From positions 496,001 to 560,000 of the forward strand of contig NZ_QUSW01000005.1 of NCBI RefSeq assembly GCF_003852895.1: a stretch of DNA of 64,000 nucleotides, written 5' to 3'. The DNA is from Rhizobacter terrae (GTDB taxonomy: Bacteria; Pseudomonadota; Gammaproteobacteria; Burkholderiales; Burkholderiaceae_C). A model generated the notes under the pieces. The model was not told the DNA's origin, made no database searches, and was given only the letters and a program-made list of their open reading frames with translations. This document shows positions 43,608-52,815 of this stretch, piece by piece. The translations under genes and the position numbers were made by a program. Position 1 is the stretch's first letter; each line of letters begins with the position of its first letter.

Positions 43608-45104
43608 ATGAGCCTGGCGATACGTTTCAACGGTGTGGTGAAGGCATTCGGCCCGGTCACGGTGCTGAACGGCGTCAGCTTCGCCTTGTCGCCCGGTCGC
43701 GTGGTGGGCCTGCTCGGGGAGAACGGGGCCGGCAAGTCGACGCTGATGAAGATCCTCGCGGGCTACGAGCAGCCCACGGGCGGTGTCGTCGAGGTCGACG
43801 GCCGGCCCCGGCAGTTTGCGGGTTCGCGTGAGGCAGAAGAGGCGGGCATCGTGCTGATCCACCAGGAGTTCAACCTCGCCGAAGACCTGACGATCGCGCA
43901 GAACATCTTCCTCGGCCATGAAAGGAAGACGCGCCTGGGCCTGCTCGATGACGCGACGATGCGCGCAGGCGCGGCGCAGGTGCTGGCGCAGGTCGGCCTC
44001 AAGCGGGGCCCTGACACACTGGTGCGCGAACTCATCGTCGCCGAGAAGCAGCTCGTCGAGATCGCGAAGGCGCTCGCCCGGCACGCCCGCCTGCTGATCA
44101 TGGACGAGCCGACCGCGACGCTGACGCCCGGCGAGACCGAAGCCTTGTTCGCGCTGATGACGCAGCTGCGCTCCGAGGGCGTCACCATCATCTACATCTC
44201 GCACAAGCTCGACGAGGTCGAGCGCACGACCGACGAGGTGGTCGTGATGCGCGATGGCCGCTTCGTCGCCCACAAGCCGACGGCGCAGCTGACCCGGCAC
44301 GACATGGCCAAGCTGATGGTGGGACGCGAGATCGCCGACCTGTACCCGGCGAAGGATTCTCCACCGGGCAGCGAGGCCGTGCCGCTTCTGGAAGTCGAAG
44401 GGCTGACCGTGCCCGGCTGGGCTGAAGACATTTCGTTCGAGGTGCGTCCCGGCGAGATCCTTGGTTTCGCCGGCCTGGTCGGCGCCGGCCGCACCGAACT
44501 GTTCGAGGGCCTGCTCGGCCTGCGGCCGCATCGCGTTCGCCGCCTGGCACTGCAGGGGCGCACGACGCAGGTCCGTTCGCCACGTGACGCGGCAGACCAG
44601 GGCATCACCTACCTCAGCGAGGACCGCAAGGGCAAGGGCCTGCACGTCGACCTGGGGATGCGTCAGAACCTGACGCTGATGGCCTTGCAGCGCTATGCGC
44701 GGCCGTGGCTCGCACCGGCCGCCGAACGTGCGGCGCTGCGCGATGCAGTGCAGCGCTTCGGCATCCGCACGGGCAACACCGAGATCCGTGCCGCGTCCCT
44801 GTCCGGCGGCAACCAGCAGAAGCTCGCGCTGGCCAAGGTGTTGCATCCCGAGCCGAAGGTGGTCGTGCTCGACGAGCCGACGCGCGGCGTCGATGTGGGC
44901 GCCAAGAGCGACATCTACCTGCTGGTCCAGCAGCTCGCGCGAGAAGGGCGGGGCGTGCTGGTCGTTTCCTCCGAGCTGGTCGAGCTCATCGGCCTGTGCC
45001 ACCGCGTCGTCGTGATGCGCGCCGGACGCATCCAGGCCGTCCTCGATGCCTCGCAACTGACCGAAGAGAACCTGATTGCCCATGCGACCGGAACCCGCCA
45101 CTGA
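43608..45104 (+). CDS. Sugar ABC importer ATP-binding protein, duplicated (RbsA/MglA type)
   Basis: ATPase of 498 residues with two ABC domains. The first has Walker [10 protein letters not shown], signature-like [16 protein letters not shown] and Walker [12 protein letters not shown]. The second has the degenerate Walker [14 protein letters not shown], signature [15 protein letters not shown] and Walker [17 protein letters not shown] chose ATG 43608 (MSLAIRF) by family length; an in-frame ATG at 43581 would add nine residues and overlap the candidate operator. Neither has a good ribosome site. The permease frame starts before this gene's stop. Confidence 0.92.
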   Translation: MSLAIRFNGVVKAFGPVTVLNGVSFALSPGRVVGLLGENGAGKSTLMKILAGYEQPTGGVVEVDGRPRQFAGSREAEEAGIVLIHQEFNLAEDLTIAQNIFLGHERKTRLGLLDDATMRAGAAQVLAQVGLKRGPDTLVRELIVAEKQLVEIAKALARHARLLIMDEPTATLTPGETEALFALMTQLRSEGVTIIYISHKLDEVERTTDEVVVMRDGRFVAHKPTAQLTRHDMAKLMVGREIADLYPAKDSPPGSEAVPLLEVEGLTVPGWAEDISFEVRPGEILGFAGLVGAGRTELFEGLLGLRPHRVRRLALQGRTTQVRSPRDAADQGITYLSEDRKGKGLHVDLGMRQNLTLMALQRYARPWLAPAAERAALRDAVQRFGIRTGNTEIRAASLSGGNQQKLALAKVLHPEPKVVVLDEPTRGVDVGAKSDIYLLVQQLAREGRGVLVVSSELVELIGLCHRVVVMRAGRIQAVLDASQLTEENLIAHATGTRH

Positions 45105-46065
45105 CCGCTTCTCCTGGGCCAGGCTGCATGCCCTGGGGCCCATCGCCGGGCTGGTGCTGCTGTGCATCGCCGGCACGCTGCTCAACCCGGAGTTCGCCAC
45201 GCTGGACAACGCGTTGAACGTGCTGACCCGCACGGCGTTCATCGGGATCATCGCCGTGGGCATGTGCTTCGTGATCATCTCGGGCGGCATCGACCTGTCG
45301 GTGGGCTCGATGGCCGCACTCATCGCCGGCGCGGTGATCCTGGCGATGAACGCGCTCGGCCAGGCCGGGTGGGGCAGCACCGTGGTGGTCGCCGCAGGCA
45401 TGGGCTTCGCCCTGCTGCTGGGCGCGCTGTTCGGCCTGGCGCATGGGCTGCTCATCACGCGCGGCCGCATCGAGCCGTTCATCGTCACGCTGGGCACGCT
45501 GGGCATCTTCCGCGCCTACCTCACCTACTTCTCCAACGGCGGCGCGATCACGCTGGACAACAGCCTGGCCGATGCCTACAGCCCGGTGTTCTACGGCAGC
45601 CTGCTCGGCATTCCGGTGCCGGTGTGGGTGTTCGCGCTGGTGGCGCTGGTCGGCGGGCTGATCCTCAACCGCACGGCCTACGGCCGCTACGTGCAGGCCA
45701 TCGGCTCGAACGAGCAGGTGGCGCGCTACGCCGCCGTCGATGTCGACCGCATCAAGGTGCTGACCTACATGCTGCTGGGCGTGTGCGTGGGCACGGCGAC
45801 GCTGCTGTACGTGCCGCGCCTCGGCTCGGCATCGCCCACGACCGGCATCCTCTGGGAGCTGGAGGCGATCGCCGCGGTCATCGTCGGCGGCACCGCGCTC
45901 AAGGGCGGCGCCGGCAGCATCACCGGCACGGTGGTCGGCGCGGTGCTGCTCTCGGTCATCAGCAACATCCTCAACCTCACCAGCATCATCAGCGTGTACC
46001 TCAACGCGGCGGTGCAGGGCTTCGTGATCATCGTCGTCGCCTTCTTGCAGCGCAGGCGGCGCTGA
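45082..46065 (+). CDS. Sugar ABC importer permease (RbsC type)
   Basis: Inner-membrane permease of 327 residues, BPD_transp_2 family. It overlaps the ATPase gene by 23 nt. About eight to ten transmembrane helices are visible. Conserved spots are [57 protein letters not shown] and [15 protein letters not shown], all standard for ribose/xylose-type permeases. Works with the upstream ATPase and downstream receptor. Confidence 0.94.
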   Translation: MRPEPATDRFSWARLHALGPIAGLVLLCIAGTLLNPEFATLDNALNVLTRTAFIGIIAVGMCFVIISGGIDLSVGSMAALIAGAVILAMNALGQAGWGSTVVVAAGMGFALLLGALFGLAHGLLITRGRIEPFIVTLGTLGIFRAYLTYFSNGGAITLDNSLADAYSPVFYGSLLGIPVPVWVFALVALVGGLILNRTAYGRYVQAIGSNEQVARYAAVDVDRIKVLTYMLLGVCVGTATLLYVPRLGSASPTTGILWELEAIAAVIVGGTALKGGAGSITGTVVGAVLLSVISNILNLTSIISVYLNAAVQGFVIIVVAFLQRRRR

Positions 46066-46122
46066 CCCCACCCGACACGTTCACACCCGCAGCGCGGCTG
46101 CAACAACACCTGGAGACCCGTC

Positions 46123-47088
46123 ATGACTTTGCGTTCAACCCGTCGACTCCTCATCGCCGCGGCGGTGATGGCAGCAGCAGCCCCCAGCGCCGTGTGGGCG
46201 CAGAACAAGGTCAACCTCGGCGTGGCGATTCCCGCCGCGACGCACAGCTTCACGGCCGGCATCGTCTGGTGGGCGAACGAGGCGAAGAAGGAGCTCGAGA
46301 AGGCCCACCCGGACCTGAAGATCACGATCAAGACGGCCGCCAACGCCGGCGAGCAGGCCAACCAGCTGCAGGACCTGATGAGCGCGACCAAGATCAATGC
46401 GCTCGTCGTCTTTCCGTTCGAGTCCGCCGCGCTGACCAAGCCGGTCGCGCAGGTGAAAAGCAAGGGCGTGTACGTCACTGTTGTCGACCGCGGCCTGACA
46501 GACACCAGCGCGCAGGACGCCTACGTCGCCGGCGACAACACCGCGTTCGGGAAGATTCCGGCCGAATACCTCGCGAAGGCGCTGGGCGGCAAGGGCAACA
46601 TCGTGGCGCTGCGAGGCATCGCGACGACGCTGGACAACGAGCGCATGGATGCCTTCAACGCGGTGATGAAGAACCACCCGGACATCAAGCTGCTCGACGC
46701 GAAGTACGGCAACTGGAACCGCGACGATGCGTACAAGGTGATGCAGGACTACCTGACGCGCTTCAAGCAGATCGACGCGGTGTGGGCGGCCGACGACGAC
46801 ATGGCCTTCGGCGTGATGAAGGCCATCGACCAGGCCAAGCGCAGCGACATCCGCATCGTGTTCGGCGGCGCCGGCGCCAAGGGCATGGTCAAGACGCTGA
46901 TCGACGGCAAGGACCCGCGCATCCAGGCCGACGTGTCGTACTCGCCGAAGTTCATCTACGACGCGATCAAGCTGACCGCCGAGGCGCGGCTGAAGGGCGA
47001 CAAGCTGCCGCCCACGACGATCGTGCCCTCGGTGCTGATCACGAAGGAAAACGCCCAGAGCTTCTACTTCCCGGACTCGCCGTTCTGA
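46123..47088 (+). CDS. Sugar ABC importer substrate-binding protein (RbsB type)
   Basis: Periplasmic sugar receptor of 321 residues (Peripla_BP_4). A Sec signal peptide ends at PSAVWA, followed by KVNLGVAIPAATHSFTAGIVWWANEAKK, where HSF/W residues commonly stack on the sugar. Later segments include NALVVFPFESAALT, AYVAGDNTAFGKIPAEYL and AVWAADDDMAFGVMKAI. A GGAG site lies before the ATG. Ligand not readable; the downstream isomerase and dehydrogenase suggest a sugar, inositol or sugar-derivative. Confidence 0.93.
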   Translation: MTLRSTRRLLIAAAVMAAAAPSAVWAQNKVNLGVAIPAATHSFTAGIVWWANEAKKELEKAHPDLKITIKTAANAGEQANQLQDLMSATKINALVVFPFESAALTKPVAQVKSKGVYVTVVDRGLTDTSAQDAYVAGDNTAFGKIPAEYLAKALGGKGNIVALRGIATTLDNERMDAFNAVMKNHPDIKLLDAKYGNWNRDDAYKVMQDYLTRFKQIDAVWAADDDMAFGVMKAIDQAKRSDIRIVFGGAGAKGMVKTLIDGKDPRIQADVSYSPKFIYDAIKLTAEARLKGDKLPPTTIVPSVLITKENAQSFYFPDSPF

Positions 47089-47122
47089 TGGCCCACGGGC
47101 AGTACGCACAGGGAGCCACGAC

Positions 47123-48181
47123 ATGAACAGCATCCAGGGGCCGGCGATCTTCCTCGCGCAGTTCGCCGGCGATGAAGCACCCTTCAACTCGCTCGAAGGG
47201 ATTGCGCGCTGGGCCGCGTCGCACGGCTACGTGGGCGTGCAGATGCCGACCACCGCGCCGCAGCTGTTCGACCTTGAACGCGCAGCCGCGAGCGATGCCT
47301 ACTGCGATGAGGTCAAGGGCATGCTCGCGCAGTTTGGCCTGCAGGTGACGGAGCTGTCGACGCACCTGCAGGGCCAGCTTGTTGCCGTGCATCCGGCGTA
47401 TGACCTGCCGATGGACGGCTTCGCGCCGGCTGAGTTGCGTGGCCGGCCGGCCGCGCGCACTGAATGGGCGATCGGGCAGTTGAAGCTTGCGGCGAAGGCC
47501 TCGCAGCGGCTCGGGTTGACTGCGCATGCCACCTTCTCCGGTGCGCTGGCGTGGCCATACCTCTACCCGTGGCCGCAACGGCCTCCAGGGCTCATCGAGG
47601 CTGCGTTCGAAGAACTCGGCCGACGCTGGACACCGATCCTCGACGCGTTCGACGAGGCCGGCGTCGACGTCTGCTACGAGGTCCATCCGGGCGAGGACCT
47701 GTGCGACGGCGCGAGCTACGAGCGATTCCTGGACGTGGTGAAGCAGCATCCGCGGGCCTGCCTGCTGTACGACCCCAGCCACTTCGTGCTGCAGCAGCTC
47801 GATTACCTGGCGTACATCGATCTCTACCACTCGCGCATCAAGGCCTTCCACGTGAAGGATGCCGAGTTCCGCCCGACCGGGAAGCAAGGCGTCTATGGCG
47901 GCTTCGCCCCCTGGATCGAGCGCGCCGGTCGCTTTCGATCGCTCGGCGACGGGCAGGTCGACTTCGGCGCGATCTTCAGCAAGCTGACGCAGCACGGCTA
48001 CCGCGGCTGGGCGGTGCTCGAATGGGAGTGCTGCCTGAAGCATCCGGAGCAGGGCGCCGCGGAAGGGGCGCCGTTCATCCGCGACCACCTGATCCGCGTG
48101 GCGGACCGGGCGTTCGATGACTTCGCCGCGAGCGGTGTGGATGCGACCGCGATCCGGCAGATGCTGGGGACCGACAAATGA
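47123..48181 (+). CDS. Sugar phosphate isomerase/epimerase-like TIM-barrel protein
   Basis: Xylose-isomerase-like (AP_endonuc_2) TIM barrel of 352 residues, expected in the cytoplasm. Metal-site motifs include CYEVHPGEDLCDG, LLYDPSHFVLQQ, AFHVKDAEFRPTG and GYRGWAVLEWECCLKHPEQG, as in IolE/IolI- and dTagE-like epimerases or 3-keto-sugar enzymes. Its stop overlaps the start of the Gfo/Idh/MocA gene, a frequent pairing in oxidative catabolism of sugars or inositols through keto intermediates. Confidence 0.9.
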   Translation: MNSIQGPAIFLAQFAGDEAPFNSLEGIARWAASHGYVGVQMPTTAPQLFDLERAAASDAYCDEVKGMLAQFGLQVTELSTHLQGQLVAVHPAYDLPMDGFAPAELRGRPAARTEWAIGQLKLAAKASQRLGLTAHATFSGALAWPYLYPWPQRPPGLIEAAFEELGRRWTPILDAFDEAGVDVCYEVHPGEDLCDGASYERFLDVVKQHPRACLLYDPSHFVLQQLDYLAYIDLYHSRIKAFHVKDAEFRPTGKQGVYGGFAPWIERAGRFRSLGDGQVDFGAIFSKLTQHGYRGWAVLEWECCLKHPEQGAAEGAPFIRDHLIRVADRAFDDFAASGVDATAIRQMLGTDK

Positions 48182-49323
48182 CACCGCGCCTGCGCCTGGG
48201 CATGGTGGGCGGCGGGCAGGGCGCGTTCATCGGCGCCGTGCATCGCCTGGCCGCTCGCATGGACGACGAGTACGAGCTGGTCGCGGCGGCACCGTCGTCG
48301 AACGCCGAGCGGGCGAAGGCCAGCGGCGATGAGCTGCGCCTCGCGCCCGAACGCGTCTATACCGACTACCGGGAGATGGCACGCGCGGAGGCGGCGCGCG
48401 GCGATGGCATCGAGGTGGTCGCGATCGTCGTGCCGAATCACCTGCACTGTGACGTCGCCTGCGCCTTCCTCGAAGCCGGCATCCACGTGATCTGCGACAA
48501 GCCGCTGACCACCAATTTGGCCGATGGCGAGAAGCTGCTCGCGCTGGCCAGCGCCAAGCGCTGCCTCTTCGCCCTCACGCACAACTACAGCGGCTATCCG
48601 CTGGTGCGCGCGGCACGCGAGCTGGTCGCGTCCGGCGCGATCGGCGACCTGCGGATCGTGCAGGTCGAGTATGCGCAGGACTGGCTGGCCCAACCGCTGG
48701 AACACGGCGACAACCGGCAGGCAGCGTGGCGAACCGATCCGGCGCTCGCGGGGCCGGCCGGCTGCCTGGGCGACATCGGATCCCATGCCGCACACCTGGC
48801 CGAGTTCGTCAGCGGGCAGACACCCAGCCAGATCAGCGCCGAGTTGACGACCTTCGTGCCGGGCCGCCGCCTCGACGACCATGTGCAGGTGCAGTTGCGC
48901 TACGCCAGCGGCGCACGCGGAATGCTGTGGGCCAGCCAGGTGGCCTGCGGCGAAGAGAACGGCCTGCGCCTGCGCCTGTACGGCAGCCGTGGCGCACTGC
49001 GCTGGCAGCAGGAGCAGCCCAACGAGCTGTGGTTCAGCGAGCTGGGCCAGGCCGCGCGCCGCCTGACCCGCGGCATGCCGTGGCTGCCGGGCGCTGCCGC
49101 GGCGGCGACGCGCATTCCCGCGGGCCACCCGGAGGGATTCATTGAGGCCTTCGCGCAGCTGTATCGCGATTTCGCTGCCGATGTCCGCCGCCATCAGCGT
49201 GGCGAGAACGTCGACCGGCTGAGCGTGCCGGGCCTGGCCGACGGCGTTCGCAGCCTGGCCTTCATCGACGCTGCGCTGCGCAGCCATCGGTTGGCGAGCG
49301 CGTGGGTGGCGTTGCAGAATTAG
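48178..49323 (+). CDS. Gfo/Idh/MocA-family oxidoreductase
   Basis: NAD(P)-dependent sugar or polyol dehydrogenase of 381 residues. The Rossmann fold begins LRLGMVGGGQGAFIGAVHR, a slightly unusual glycine motif in which GQGAF replaces the common GxxG. The signature EAGIHVICDKPLTTNLADGEKL with catalytic-site Lys is present, and GPAGCLGDIGSHAAHLAEF provides the active-site Asp and His. The gene overlaps the isomerase by four nt and ends the transporter operon. Its substrate probably equals, or derives from, the imported sugar. Confidence 0.93.
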   Translation: MTPRLRLGMVGGGQGAFIGAVHRLAARMDDEYELVAAAPSSNAERAKASGDELRLAPERVYTDYREMARAEAARGDGIEVVAIVVPNHLHCDVACAFLEAGIHVICDKPLTTNLADGEKLLALASAKRCLFALTHNYSGYPLVRAARELVASGAIGDLRIVQVEYAQDWLAQPLEHGDNRQAAWRTDPALAGPAGCLGDIGSHAAHLAEFVSGQTPSQISAELTTFVPGRRLDDHVQVQLRYASGARGMLWASQVACGEENGLRLRLYGSRGALRWQQEQPNELWFSELGQAARRLTRGMPWLPGAAAAATRIPAGHPEGFIEAFAQLYRDFAADVRRHQRGENVDRLSVPGLADGVRSLAFIDAALRSHRLASAWVALQN

Positions 49324-49355
49324 CGCCATCCCAGCCTGTTGGCCCGAAGCTTCCC

Positions 49356-50465
49356 ATGAAGATCCTGAAGAAGGTGGCCGTGTGGCTGCTGTCGCTGACT
49401 GCTGTTCTGGTGGTCGTGGTCTGGCTCGTTTACCAACTGCCATCGTTTGGCGGCGTGTCCGAAGGCGCGCGGCTGGAGAGATTGCGCCAGTCCAGGCAGT
49501 TCCACGGCACGCGCTTCGAGAACACGCCGCCCTACGTCAGCCTTCTCTCATTCATGCGCGAGATGAAGGCGTACATGGGCGACGAGGTGCGCGAGCCGCA
49601 GTTCGAGGTGCCGGTGGTCCGGCTGCCGGCCGAGCAACTGGGCCGTCCTGTCGCGCCGGGAATGCGGGCATGGTGGCTCGGGCATGCGAGCGTGCTGCTC
49701 GAGATCGACGGGGTGCGCATCCTCACCGACCCCGTGCTGTCCAAGCGTGCCTCGCCGTTCCAGTTCGTGGGGCCGGCCCGGCTGCATCCAGCGCCGCTTG
49801 CCATCGGCGACCTGAAGAATGTCGACGCCGTCGTGATCTCGCACGACCACTTCGACCATCTCGACATGGACACGATCCAGGCGCTGGCCCGTGGCGGCAC
49901 GCATTTCTACGTGGGCCTCGGAATCGGCGCGCACCTGGAGCGCTGGGAGGTGCCTGCGGCGCAGATCCATGAGATGGACTGGTGGGACTCGGCGCAGCTG
50001 CGTGGCGTGGCCATCCATTGCACCCCTGCACGCCACTACTCCGGCCGCAAGCGCATGGACAACTCCACGCTGTGGGCATCCTGGCTGGTGAAGGGGCCTG
50101 ACCATTCCGCCTACTTCAGTGGCGACACGGGCTACGCGGGTCACTTCAAGGAGGTGCGCGAGCGTCTCGGTGCGCCGCAGCTGGCCATGATCAAGATCGG
50201 CGCCTACGGTGACACCTGGCTCGACATCCACATGAATCCGGAGTCGGCCATCCAGGCGCATCGCGACCTGGGCGCAGACATCCTGCTGCCGGTGCACTGG
50301 GGGACGTTCAACCTGGCCTATCACGCATGGGAAGAGCCGGTGGTGCGCGCGGTGAAAGAGGCCCAGGTGAAAGGCGTGCAGATCGTGACACCGCGGCCGG
50401 GCGAGAAGCTGGAGCTGGGCACACCGTTCGTCAACCAGGCCTGGTACTTGAAGCCGGCGCGCTGA
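49356..50465 (+). CDS. Membrane-anchored MBL-fold metallo-hydrolase (UlaG/NAPE-PLD-like)
   Basis: Protein of 369 residues with an N-terminal transmembrane helix (about residues 6-26) and a metallo-beta-lactamase-fold domain. The zinc motif SHDHFDHLD (HxHxDH) is clear, with downstream metal ligands in CTPARHYSGR, YFSGDTGYAGHF and LLPVHWGTFNLAYH. This is the lipid/phosphodiesterase-like UlaG branch often called L-ascorbate lactonase or NAPE-PLD-like. The ATG at 49356 gives the membrane helix at the start; the longer frame overlaps the previous gene. Substrate unknown. Confidence 0.9.
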   Translation: MKILKKVAVWLLSLTAVLVVVVWLVYQLPSFGGVSEGARLERLRQSRQFHGTRFENTPPYVSLLSFMREMKAYMGDEVREPQFEVPVVRLPAEQLGRPVAPGMRAWWLGHASVLLEIDGVRILTDPVLSKRASPFQFVGPARLHPAPLAIGDLKNVDAVVISHDHFDHLDMDTIQALARGGTHFYVGLGIGAHLERWEVPAAQIHEMDWWDSAQLRGVAIHCTPARHYSGRKRMDNSTLWASWLVKGPDHSAYFSGDTGYAGHFKEVRERLGAPQLAMIKIGAYGDTWLDIHMNPESAIQAHRDLGADILLPVHWGTFNLAYHAWEEPVVRAVKEAQVKGVQIVTPRPGEKLELGTPFVNQAWYLKPAR

Positions 50466-50492
50466 GGCCGCGACTGTCAGCGCCCGGTTGCG

Positions 50493-50523
50493 CATGGACA
50501 CCGTTTGGTGGCCCATGTCCATG
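50493..50523. repeat. Inverted repeat after the MBL-fold gene
   Basis: CATGGACA (50493-50500) is repeated inverted as TGTCCATG (50516-50523) around a 15-nt loop, 27 nt beyond the MBL-fold stop and 64 nt before the next ATG. It may be a weak terminator or a binding site for a regulator of the next gene. Confidence 0.35.
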
Positions 50524-50587
50524 GCGAGACGTGGAATTGGTCACACCTGGCTTGACCACTGCCACCAAGGCGGCGCAACAATAGCGC

Positions 50588-51136
50588 ATGGCGGTTCAAG
50601 ATCACGAATCGGACTGGCAGGACACGCAGCAAAGTGGGCAGCCCGGTGTGGCGCCCACGCATGAGGTCCATCGTCCCGCTGCGCAGCCACAGCCGCTGAG
50701 CTGGCGGCATCCCCTGGTGCTGACGCTGGTGGCGCTGTCCATCGTCGCGGTGCTGACGCTGGGCGTGCGAGGCTGCACCGAGCGCAAGGCTCGCCTGGCC
50801 CGTGAAGAGATGGCGCGGGTGAATGCGCAGACTGCGCACCAGATGCAGCTTCAGGCCGAGCAGCAGCAGCGCGAAGAGATTGCGCGGCAGCAGGCCAGGC
50901 AGGCCGCACTGGACCAGCAAGAAGCGGCCAAGCGGCAGGCCGCACGCGAGCGTGAGCAACAGGAAGAAGCAGCACGGCGGGCCGAGGTGGCCGAAGCCGA
51001 GCGCAAGGAGCAGGCGTGGGCGAAGTTCTACCGCAAGCCTGCCTCCTGCAATGACGCCATGACAATGGCCTGCACCAACGACTACATCCGGGCCAAGCGC
51101 GACTTCGAGCGGAAGTACGCGAAGGGTGAACTCTGA
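50588..51136 (+). CDS. Single-pass membrane protein with coiled coil, unknown function
   Basis: Protein of 182 residues I cannot assign to a named family. A soluble N-terminus (about 1-42) precedes one transmembrane helix (about 43-61, LVLTLVALSIVAVLTLGV). A long Gln/Glu/Arg/Ala coiled coil follows (about 68-145), then a conserved-looking C-terminal tail with two cysteines in PASCNDAMTMACTNDYIRAK. The cysteines could form a disulphide if the tail is periplasmic. It ends 16 nt from the convergent glycosidase gene. Confidence 0.75.
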   Translation: MAVQDHESDWQDTQQSGQPGVAPTHEVHRPAAQPQPLSWRHPLVLTLVALSIVAVLTLGVRGCTERKARLAREEMARVNAQTAHQMQLQAEQQQREEIARQQARQAALDQQEAAKRQAAREREQQEEAARRAEVAEAERKEQAWAKFYRKPASCNDAMTMACTNDYIRAKRDFERKYAKGEL

Positions 51137-51152
51137 GCGGTGCGGTGGCGAA

Positions 51153-52802
51153 TCACCGGCAGCAACTGCCTGACGCCCAGAGCATCCTGTTGGCGGCGGA
51201 GTAGATCACCAGGTTGCCGTCGTTCTGGACGGCCAGCCGGGCTCCAGGGTTGCCCGCAGTGCGGCTGGACCACAGCGCAATGCCGTTCTTGTCATACACC
51301 ACGAGGTTGCCGTCCCCTTGCATCGCGCCGCGGGCCAGCGGATGTCCCTCAGTTCGGCTGGCCCACAGTGCCTTGACTCCTTGGTACAGCACCAGGTTGC
51401 CGTCTGCCTGCATGACCAGCTGGAAACGGCCGTCGCACGAGTTCACCGGGATGCCGATCGTGAATGAACGGTTGGCCCCAACCACACCGCATGCCGCCGG
51501 TGCGGGCGAGGGTCCGGGGTTGGCGGGGATCGCTGCGGTATTGCCTGCATGCCCGGCGTACACCCGGCCGATCTCGTAGGCCAGGCGCAGGTACCAATCG
51601 CTGGGCAGCGAAGCGCCGTCGGCGTCGAGGGTGAGCCAGTAGCCCTGCTCGGGCGCTTGCTGCCGGCTGGAGGCCACCTTGAAGATCGACGTCGACTCGT
51701 TGACCTCGTCGAACATGGCGATCTTGACGGCCTGCGCTCCGGCGGCCTTTGCGTTGAAGGATTGACGCCACAGAAACCGGCCTGCGTCCCGGGGGATCTG
51801 GTTCTGCGGCGAGTTGCGGTTCAGGTTGTGCCAGGAGAAGCCGGGGAAGATGACCGGCAGGTACATCTGGTGGTTGGCGTTCGTCTGCGCCAGATCGGCC
51901 ACCAGCATCGTCGACTTCCATCGGTCGGCGCCGGCTGCGTCCACGTACGAGCCCACGGTCCACGGTTGCACGATGTCCAGGCTCGCATACACCGCCGGCC
52001 ATCCAGGCGCGGCCGAGCTCGACATGCCCCCGGCGCGCCATCCTGCGGGAACACCGCCCATCACGGTCAGGCCCTGGCTCTTGAACCAGTTGATGAGGCG
52101 CTGGGCGAGTGCCGGGTTCGAGATGTGGTGGTCGTCGCCCCAGCCCAGGCCCCACAGCGACACGAGGGGTTTTCCGCCGTGCCGCTGGTAGGAAGCACTG
52201 GCGGTCAGCTGCAGCTCGTCGACAAGATGGCGCCAGTCGGCCTGGACGCGAGCCAGCAGCTGGTCGTCGCTGACGCCGGCGTAGCTCATCGAGAAGTCGT
52301 ACTCGATGGCGAAGCTGCGGCCGTTGTCCTGCGCGGCGTGGCGAAGGTTCTGCACGACCACGTCGTTCTCGCTTCGCAGCCACGGCAGGTCGGCGATGAA
52401 GCGCTGCAGGAGCGCGCCGTCGATGCCGTAGTTGCGCATCCACCGGAAATGCGTCTGGGCGGTCTCCTTGGGGAATGACGAGAACAGCTGGGCGGGTTGG
52501 CCCTGCGCCGTCATGCCGGGAACGATGCAACGCGAGGCCGCGGCAAGCCCGCTGGTGTCCGGGTAGGCGTCGATGGTGAGGGTGGCGGCCGACGGCGCAC
52601 CACCCCGTGACCAGTGCGACCACGAGTTGGCGGGCGCGCCGTCTCCAGGACAGCGGAACCAGCCCTGGTAGCCCACGACCACCTTGCCGGCGAGTGTCGA
52701 TGCATCGACGGATGTGGCTTGCGCCGACGCGGACGCGGCCATGAAAGAGGCCACGGCACCGACGAGGACGGCGCGGATGGTTTGGCGAAAGTGCTTGTTC
52801 AT
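51153..52802 (-). CDS. Secreted glycoside hydrolase, GH71/99-like, with bulb-type lectin domain
   Basis: Secreted enzyme of 549 residues. A Sec signal (ends ASASA) is followed by a GH71/99-like barrel (about 30-425): VVGYQGWFRCPGDG opening, FAIEYDFSMSY, VSLWGLGWGDDHH and IAMFDEVNESTSIFK are the characteristic segments. A Pro/Ala linker leads to a C-terminal B-lectin domain (about 448-545) with three QxDGNLVxY-type sugar sites. GH71 and GH99 relatives act on alpha-glucans and mannans, so a polysaccharide target is expected. The gene lies 13 nt after a LysR gene on the same strand, with no evident own promoter. Confidence 0.88.
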   Translation of the reverse strand: MNKHFRQTIRAVLVGAVASFMAASASAQATSVDASTLAGKVVVGYQGWFRCPGDGAPANSWSHWSRGGAPSAATLTIDAYPDTSGLAAASRCIVPGMTAQGQPAQLFSSFPKETAQTHFRWMRNYGIDGALLQRFIADLPWLRSENDVVVQNLRHAAQDNGRSFAIEYDFSMSYAGVSDDQLLARVQADWRHLVDELQLTASASYQRHGGKPLVSLWGLGWGDDHHISNPALAQRLINWFKSQGLTVMGGVPAGWRAGGMSSSAAPGWPAVYASLDIVQPWTVGSYVDAAGADRWKSTMLVADLAQTNANHQMYLPVIFPGFSWHNLNRNSPQNQIPRDAGRFLWRQSFNAKAAGAQAVKIAMFDEVNESTSIFKVASSRQQAPEQGYWLTLDADGASLPSDWYLRLAYEIGRVYAGHAGNTAAIPANPGPSPAPAACGVVGANRSFTIGIPVNSCDGRFQLVMQADGNLVLYQGVKALWASRTEGHPLARGAMQGDGNLVVYDKNGIALWSSRTAGNPGARLAVQNDGNLVIYSAANRMLWASGSCCR

Positions 52803-52815
52803 GGCTTGTGCGGAG

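Noticed and set aside
45162-47126. 654-codon plus-strand frame overlapping permease and receptor genes
   Set aside because: Frame-shifted shadow of two genes with complete family motifs; Arg/His-rich without domains.
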